From an uncultured Tateyamaria sp. (GTDB lineage Bacteria; Pseudomonadota; Alphaproteobacteria; Rhodobacterales; Rhodobacteraceae): DNA of 49,954 bases. Below the pieces are notes generated by a model. That model had not been told where the DNA came from. It made no database searches and saw nothing but the letters and a program-made list of their open reading frames with translations. Below are positions 45,343 through 49,954 of this stretch, one piece after another. The translations under genes and the position numbers were made by a program. How positions within the stretch are numbered: position 1 is the first letter of the stretch; every line of letters begins with the position of its first letter. The stretch covers positions 1 through 49,954 of the forward strand of contig CAJQRC010000045.1 in the NCBI GenBank assembly GCA_905480645.1, in the 5' to 3' direction.

Positions 45343-46581
45343 ATGCCTGTTCTTGTAATGAAATTTGGTGGGACGTCTGTTGCCACTTTGGACCGTATTC
45401 GCCGTGCAGCTAAGCGGGTCAGCGTAGAAGTCGCTAAAGGCTATGATGTCATTGTCATAGTTTCTGCAATGTCTGGTAAGACTAATGAACTTGTGGGCTG
45501 GGTTACCGAGATATCTCCTATGTATGATGCGCGTGAGTATGATGCGGTTGTTTCGAGTGGAGAAAATATCACTGCTGGTTTAATGGCGTTGACGCTTCAG
45601 GAAATGGAAATACCGGCTCGTAGCTGGCAGGGCTGGCAGGTTCCAGTACTCACTAATTCGGCGCATTCAAGTGCTCGAATCGAAGAAATCCCTTCTGTTA
45701 ATATTGCGGCTAAGTTTGCAGAAGGTATGAGAGTTGCAGTTGTATCAGGCTTTCAAGGGGTCAGCCCCGAAAAGCGTATCACAACTTTGGGTCGTGGTGG
45801 CAGTGACACCACGGCTGTAGCTTTCGCAGCCGCTTTAAAGGCTGAACGATGTGATATTTATACTGATGTGGATGGTGTCTACACCACTGATCCACGCGTG
45901 TCGCCAAAGGCACGAAAACTTGAAAAAATCGCTTATGAAGAAATGCTGGAGTTAGCAAGTCTTGGTGCTAAAGTGCTTCAGACCCGTTCGGTTGAACTGG
46001 CGATGCGTTTCAATGTGCCATTACGTGTTTTATCGAGTTTTGAAGAACCAAATGATCAGGCCGGCACTCTGGTTTGTGCCGAGGAGGACATCATGGAGAG
46101 CAATGTAGTTGCAGGTGTGGCATTTTCCCGCGATGAGGCCAAAATGACACTGGTAAGTGTGGCAGATCGGCCGGGGATTGCAGCAACAATATTTACGGGT
46201 CTCAGCGAAGCAGGTGTAAACGTTGATATGATTGTGCAGAATATCGCTGAAGAAGGCCGCACTGATATGACTTGGTCATGCCCTACTGATCAAGTCACGC
46301 GCGCAGAAAAAGCGATGTCAGATGCCAAAGATAGCGGTGTGATTAACTATCATGAACTGATTGCAGACAAAGATGTTGCCAAGGTCAGCGTTGTCGGTAT
46401 TGGTATGCGCAGTCATACTGGCGTAGCAGCAAAAATGTTTCGCGTACTAAGCGCGGAAGGCATTAATATCCGTGTGATTACCACATCGGAGATCAAAATA
46501 AGTGTTCTGATTGATCGAAAATATGTTGAACTGGCTGTTCAGGCGCTCCATGATTCTTTTGATTTGGATAAAACTTCTTAA
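45343..46581 (+). CDS. lysC: aspartate kinase
   Basis: First step of the lysine, threonine and methionine pathway (aspartate to aspartyl phosphate). The 412-aa protein begins with MKFGGTSVATLDRI, includes LGRGGSDTTAVAFAAAL (about residues 150-166) and DVDGVYTTDPR (about 175-185). It ends with two ACT domains (GIAATIFTGLSEAGVNVDMIV, about 275-295; VAAKMFRVLSAEGINIRVI, about 355-373), which normally mediate feedback by lysine and threonine. Length is of the alpha-beta (LysC II) class. A GTGAGG ribosome site precedes the ATG. ptsP follows after 157 bases. Confidence 0.96.
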   Translation: MPVLVMKFGGTSVATLDRIRRAAKRVSVEVAKGYDVIVIVSAMSGKTNELVGWVTEISPMYDAREYDAVVSSGENITAGLMALTLQEMEIPARSWQGWQVPVLTNSAHSSARIEEIPSVNIAAKFAEGMRVAVVSGFQGVSPEKRITTLGRGGSDTTAVAFAAALKAERCDIYTDVDGVYTTDPRVSPKARKLEKIAYEEMLELASLGAKVLQTRSVELAMRFNVPLRVLSSFEEPNDQAGTLVCAEEDIMESNVVAGVAFSRDEAKMTLVSVADRPGIAATIFTGLSEAGVNVDMIVQNIAEEGRTDMTWSCPTDQVTRAEKAMSDAKDSGVINYHELIADKDVAKVSVVGIGMRSHTGVAAKMFRVLSAEGINIRVITTSEIKISVLIDRKYVELAVQALHDSFDLDKTS

Positions 46582-46738
46582 TATTCTCAGATGCATATTA
46601 TATAAGCGTAGCTGAATTTATTGACTGAATATTGAACAATAAGCAAAAACCATGCTTTTCTACCGGCGCTTTATGATTTTGCTTTAATCTGTCGTGTGAA
46701 TTCGTTGAGAAAAAGCCCAAATTAGGAGACGCAAGGCA

Positions 46739-48979
46739 ATGGCTGAACGCTTTGAAACTGAAAGCCGGAAGTTGCTTGGCAGGTTGCGCGATGCAATGGC
46801 AGGCGATGACACAGGCCAGATGAGATTGGATAAAATCACTCATCTTATAGCTACTAGTATTGGAAGCGAAGTTTGCTCAATATACCTGTTTCGTGACGAA
46901 GACACGCTAGAACTTTGTGCTACTGAGGGATTGAATACAGAAGCTGTGCACCAAACACGTATGCGTCTTGGTGAAGGTTTGGTAGGAAAAGTCGCCCGTC
47001 GCCGGAAGGTTGTGAATACCGCTAATGCACCACAAGAACCTGGCTTTCGCTTCATGCCGGAAACGGGTGAAGAGATTTTCTCTAGCTTTTTAGGTGTGCC
47101 GATCTTGCGTTTGGGTGAAACTTTAGGCGTTTTGGTCGTCCAATCAAAGCAATCGCGCGAGTTTTCGACGGATGAAATCTATGCTTTGGAAGTTGTCGCG
47201 ATGGTACTGGCAGAGATGGCAGAACTTGGAGCTTTTATTGGTGAGGGCAGTGCGATGAAGGCTCGACACAGTCAACCAACCATGTTGCGTGGCACTGTAG
47301 GTCAGGAGGGTGTAGCGGAAGGTCATATTTGGTTACATGAACCTAGAGTAGTGGTTACCAACCCTGTAGCAGACGATCCTAAACGCGAAATAGAACGGCT
47401 GAATGAAGCTGTTGAAGAAATGCGCAGTGCAGTTGATAAAATGCTCGTTACAGCAGCTGTTGACAAAGAGCAGGCTGAAATACTTGAAGCTTACAGGATG
47501 TTCGCTAATTCCAAAGGCTGGATGCGGCGTATGGAAGAAGATATTAATAGCGGGTTGAGCGCGGAGGCTGCTGTTGAAAAAGAGCAGTCTCTTGCGCGCG
47601 CTCGTATGGGGCAAGCTACAGATAGCTATTTGCGTGAGAGATTAAGCGATCTCGATGATCTTTCAAATCGGCTGTTGCGAATTTTGACAGGGCAAGGTGC
47701 TGATACTGGTGCTGAAATGCCTGAAAACCCAATTCTTGTTGCTCGTAATATAGGGCCGGCAGAACTGCTAGATTATGGTCGCAAGCTCAAGGGTGTAATT
47801 CTAGAGCAAGGCTCTGTCGGCAGTCATGCTGCAATTGTTGCCCGTGCTCTTGCCATTCCGTTGATAGTCCATGTTGAACGCGCCACTCTGGAAGCATTAA
47901 ATGGTGATCATGTCATGGTTGATGGTGAGCAAGGGATCATGCATTTGAGGCCGGATGAAATAGTCGTTAATGCTTTTCGGGACAAAATGGCCATGCAGGC
48001 CGCAGCTAATGAACGCTATGCGTCAATCCGTAAAAAAAAGGCGCGTACTTTATGTGGTACAACGGTTGGCATGCATATGAATGCTGGATTAATGGCTGAT
48101 CTTCCCTCTCTGCAAGGTTCTGGCGCTGAGGGCGTGGGTTTGTTTCGAACTGAACTCCAATTTCTTATCCGCAATAAGATGCCTAAAAGATCTGAATTAA
48201 GTGCATTTTATGCACGAGTTTTGGAAGCTGCAGACACCAAAAGAGTAGTTTTTCGTACTCTCGATATTGGGTCAGATAAAGTGCTGCCTTACATGAAACC
48301 CAACGATGAGCCCAACCCCGCTCTTGGATGGCGGGCTATTCGTGTGGGTTTGGATAAACCTGGTGTATTACGGATGCAGTTGCAGGCGCTCATACGCGCG
48401 GCTAACGGACGACAGTTAACGGTTATGTTTCCTTTTGTCGCGCAATATGAAGAATATACACAGGCTAAGGCAGAAATGGAAAAGGCAATGGAACGCGAGC
48501 GGCGGCTGGGCCACGCTTTACCATCTAAAGTGGATATTGGCGCTATGCTAGAAACACCTAGTCTAGCCTTTGCTCCTCTAAAGTTTTTTGAAGAAGTTGG
48601 TTTTTTATCGATTGGTGGCAATGATCTTAAACAGTTTTTCTTTGCCGCAGATCGTGAAAATGAACGTGTGCGTCGGCGTTATGACACTTTGAATGTGTCG
48701 TTTTTGAGTTTTATTGAGAGAGTTGTCGAGAGATGCGCACAGACAGATACTCCTTTGTCATTTTGTGGTGAAGATGCTGGCCGGCCAATTGAGGCATTAT
48801 GTCTTGCATCGATTGGATTGCGAGACCTGTCTATGCGTCCTTCCTCTATTGGGCCTGTGAAATCACTTTTACGAAGATCTAATTTAACAGAAGTGCGTAA
48901 AGTAATTATGGATGCTCGACATCGGGGTGATATGAATGTGCGGCCAGCTATATTGGAATATTTACACAGACAAATTTGA
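46739..48979 (+). CDS. ptsP: PTS-Ntr phosphoenolpyruvate-protein phosphotransferase (enzyme I-Ntr)
   Basis: The first phosphotransferase of the nitrogen-type PTS, passing phosphate from PEP to NPr. The 746-aa protein has an N-terminal GAF domain (residues about 20-165, EVCSIYLFRDED and GVPILRLGETLGVLVVQS). The PEP-utiliser domain has the phospho-His in GSVGSHAAIVARALAIP (about residue 362). The PEP-binding barrel contains GVGLFRTELQFLI, FRTLDIGSDKVLPYM, and the catalytic Cys in SFCGEDAGRP (about 676). All key residues are present. NPr and EIIA-Ntr genes are elsewhere. The lysC-ptsP order is usual in Rhodobacterales. A good GGAG site lies before the ATG. Confidence 0.95.
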   Translation: MAERFETESRKLLGRLRDAMAGDDTGQMRLDKITHLIATSIGSEVCSIYLFRDEDTLELCATEGLNTEAVHQTRMRLGEGLVGKVARRRKVVNTANAPQEPGFRFMPETGEEIFSSFLGVPILRLGETLGVLVVQSKQSREFSTDEIYALEVVAMVLAEMAELGAFIGEGSAMKARHSQPTMLRGTVGQEGVAEGHIWLHEPRVVVTNPVADDPKREIERLNEAVEEMRSAVDKMLVTAAVDKEQAEILEAYRMFANSKGWMRRMEEDINSGLSAEAAVEKEQSLARARMGQATDSYLRERLSDLDDLSNRLLRILTGQGADTGAEMPENPILVARNIGPAELLDYGRKLKGVILEQGSVGSHAAIVARALAIPLIVHVERATLEALNGDHVMVDGEQGIMHLRPDEIVVNAFRDKMAMQAAANERYASIRKKKARTLCGTTVGMHMNAGLMADLPSLQGSGAEGVGLFRTELQFLIRNKMPKRSELSAFYARVLEAADTKRVVFRTLDIGSDKVLPYMKPNDEPNPALGWRAIRVGLDKPGVLRMQLQALIRAANGRQLTVMFPFVAQYEEYTQAKAEMEKAMERERRLGHALPSKVDIGAMLETPSLAFAPLKFFEEVGFLSIGGNDLKQFFFAADRENERVRRRYDTLNVSFLSFIERVVERCAQTDTPLSFCGEDAGRPIEALCLASIGLRDLSMRPSSIGPVKSLLRRSNLTEVRKVIMDARHRGDMNVRPAILEYLHRQI

Positions 48980-49126
48980 GATGCTTACAATCTGGATGAA
49001 TGGCATATCGAATATTCATGAGCAAAGCCGTTAAAGGTTGTTTAGATCTCAGCGGGAAGCGTCAAAATGCAAAAACTATCACCTATTTATTGGCAAAACG
49101 TATCCAAGTGACATGCTAAGCCTGGG

Positions 49127-49370
49127 TCAGCGAAGTCGCACTTCGGATTGATTGTCAAAATATATAATTTGACTTTCTTCAAAAGAGACGGTAACTTTTA
49201 CAGCCTCTTTCATCGGTGGTCGCCTCTTGAATCGACTATAATACGTTCGCCTGTTGGTGTGTTTAAATAGTTATAAATGAAGCCTCCAAGTCGTTCGCGT
49301 ATATCAAGCTTGATAGATGATCTTGCTGACTTAAGCGTCATGTCCTTGTCCAGCCCCCAATTCATGTACC
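49127..49370 (-). pseudogene. C-terminal remnant of a sugar ABC transporter ATP-binding protein (MalK/UgpC type)
   Basis: On the minus strand the sequence encodes IRERLGGFIYNYLNTPTGER and then IVDSRGDHR, ending at TGA (49210-49212). Shifting by one base, the text continues as MKEAVKVTVSFEESQIIYFD and NQSEVRLR to TGA at 49127-49129. Together this reads like the TOBE-domain C-terminus of MalK/UgpC-type ATPases (LGG..Y.Y...P.GE.., V.V.F.....FD...E.R). Upstream of about 49370 the resemblance stops and the opposite-strand GH36 remnant begins, so the whole ATPase core is missing. One frameshift plus 5' truncation: not functional. Family call is by eye. Confidence 0.5.
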
Positions 49371-49387
49371 GTTTTTCAATAGAGTTT

Positions 49388-49872
49388 CTGGAACTGGTGG
49401 TTTCATATTCAGGGCTTGGGTAGCTGCACAGCGTCATTTGGAATTTGAAATGGACCCACGTGATTTGGCGACCAAAGAAATAGATATACTTGAGTGTGTA
49501 ACTAATTGGTGGAAAGGTAATAGATTTTGGATGCTTGGTGCTGATATTTTACGTCTTGAAAGTGCTGACCCAGTAGTTTTTGCTGAGCAACAGTTGCAAC
49601 ATGATGGTGCCCAGTTTGTTATTTTTGCTGGCAAGATAGCGACTTCCGATCAGATAATGCCACGGCCTTTGCGTCTTATTTGATTAAAATCTAAATCATA
49701 GTATAAAATTGAATTGGTAAACCGTGAATGCATGGGTCATTTGTCCCGTGGTACCAATGTGCTGAAATCAGGCCCTGTTACAGTGAGCGGCGCATACTTG
49801 ATGAATCATGGATTGACTTTACCATGGAGCTTTCCGGAACGGATGTGGGTAATTAAGGGTGACCTTATCTAA
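49388..49872 (+). pseudogene. C-terminal remnant of a GH36-type alpha-galactosidase
   Basis: One plus-strand frame reads RAWVAAQRHLEFEMDPRDL, ILECVTNWWKGNRFWM and GADILRLESADPVVFAEQQL, then FVIFAGKIATSDQIMPRPLRL, TGA (49681-49683), LKSKS, TAG (49699-49701), YKIELVNRE and so on through SGPVTVSGAYLMNHGL and TLPWSFPERMWVIKGD to TAA at 49870-49872. This matches the end of GH36 alpha-galactosidases (late barrel helix with the WWK region and C-terminal beta domain). About the first three quarters of the gene is absent and two in-frame stops interrupt the rest. It is followed 23 bases later by an SDR gene start, as expected of a galactose-use operon. Confidence 0.65.
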
Positions 49873-49895
49873 ACCCTGCAAGAAAGAGATTAGCC

Positions 49896-49954
49896 ATGAA
49901 AGAAATTGCAACGTTTAACGACCTAAAAAACACTTCGGTATTCATTACTGGCGG
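49896..49954 (+). CDS. short-chain dehydrogenase, 5' end only (cut by window)
   Basis: ATG at 49896 preceded by AGAAAGAGAT opens MKEIATFNDLKNTSVFITGG, the start of an SDR with its TGG cofactor motif. The window ends after 19 codons. Its place right behind the alpha-galactosidase remnant suggests a galactose or sugar dehydrogenase of the same former operon, but this is inferred from context only. Whether the gene is intact cannot be seen. Confidence 0.65.
   Translation, partial: MKEIATFNDLKNTSVFITG

Noticed and set aside
49210-49437. A 75-aa minus-strand open frame as an intact gene
   Set aside because: Its first third is antisense to the GH36 remnant and its last third continues, after a one-base shift, into a MalK-type tail; it is part of a pseudogene, not a gene.
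1-49954. CRISPR array, prophage or antiphage defence island
   Set aside because: No regularly spaced repeats, no cas genes, no phage structural genes and no recognised defence gene pairs; TnpB is explained by the IS607 element.

Overview
The window looks like chromosomal DNA from an AT-rich, probably genome-reduced marine alphaproteobacterium of the Rhodobacterales (Roseobacter group). This assignment is inferred from gene order and protein style, not from a database search. The main clues are tldD divergent from a cytochrome oxidase assembly run (ctaC, ctaB, a small membrane gene, ctaG, ctaE, SURF1) that continues into thrC, an M16 peptidase and a GNAT gene, together with the lysC-ptsP pair and the style of the MetG, TopA and carnitine proteins.

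Layout. 1-1500: the 3' part of a tRNA-Leu(UAA), then a very AT-rich stretch with a tiny membrane ORF and a GT25-like glycosyltransferase. 1568-3740: a 3-hydroxyisobutyrate-dehydrogenase-like gene divergent from a LysR regulator that carries one in-frame TGA. 3781-7718 (minus strand): metG, an MFS transporter and an orphan ImuA-like gene. 7840-13447: an aldo/keto reductase, then a carnitine catabolic set (BKACE, a carnitine dehydrogenase/thioesterase fusion, an SDR) and an EamA transporter. 13600-17469: an exported protein, then PdeM and its Lhr-type helicase, without the ligase and exonuclease that usually accompany them. 17984-23673 (minus strand): a LOV-domain kinase-like photoreceptor, topA and tldD. 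23873-32853: the oxidase assembly cluster, thrC, M16, GNAT and an FAD-linked oxidase. 33189-39152: apt, mtnP, a SulP transporter, a flavin reductase, a GNAT and an EcsC protein. About 39153-40867: an IS607-type element (serine recombinase TnpA plus a TnpB nuclease), inserted just past the 3' end of the modABC molybdate operon. 43583-48979: a NUDIX hydrolase, a DUF1178 protein, a decayed SDR, lysC and ptsP. 49127-49954: a junction of two 5'-truncated sugar genes facing apart (the C-terminal ends of a sugar ABC ATPase and of a GH36 alpha-galactosidase), then the start of an SDR.

How the genes fit together. The carnitine block should convert L-carnitine to 3-dehydrocarnitine, cleave that with acetyl-CoA to betainyl-CoA plus acetoacetate, and release glycine betaine. 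The oxidase block supplies subunits II and III, heme O synthesis, copper insertion and SURF1, while the gene for subunit I is not in the window. Decay recurs: a nonsense-interrupted LysR, a multiply broken SDR, two truncated galactoside genes, a degenerate tRNA-Leu-like relic and a repair cassette reduced to two genes.

The most interesting item is the LOV protein. Its flavin-binding cysteine motif and ATPase motifs are intact, but alignment by eye puts Gln-Asp where the HisKA_2 family has the phospho-accepting His-His pair. The IS607 element, whose TnpB keeps its RuvC residues but lacks the four-cysteine zinc ribbon, comes second.
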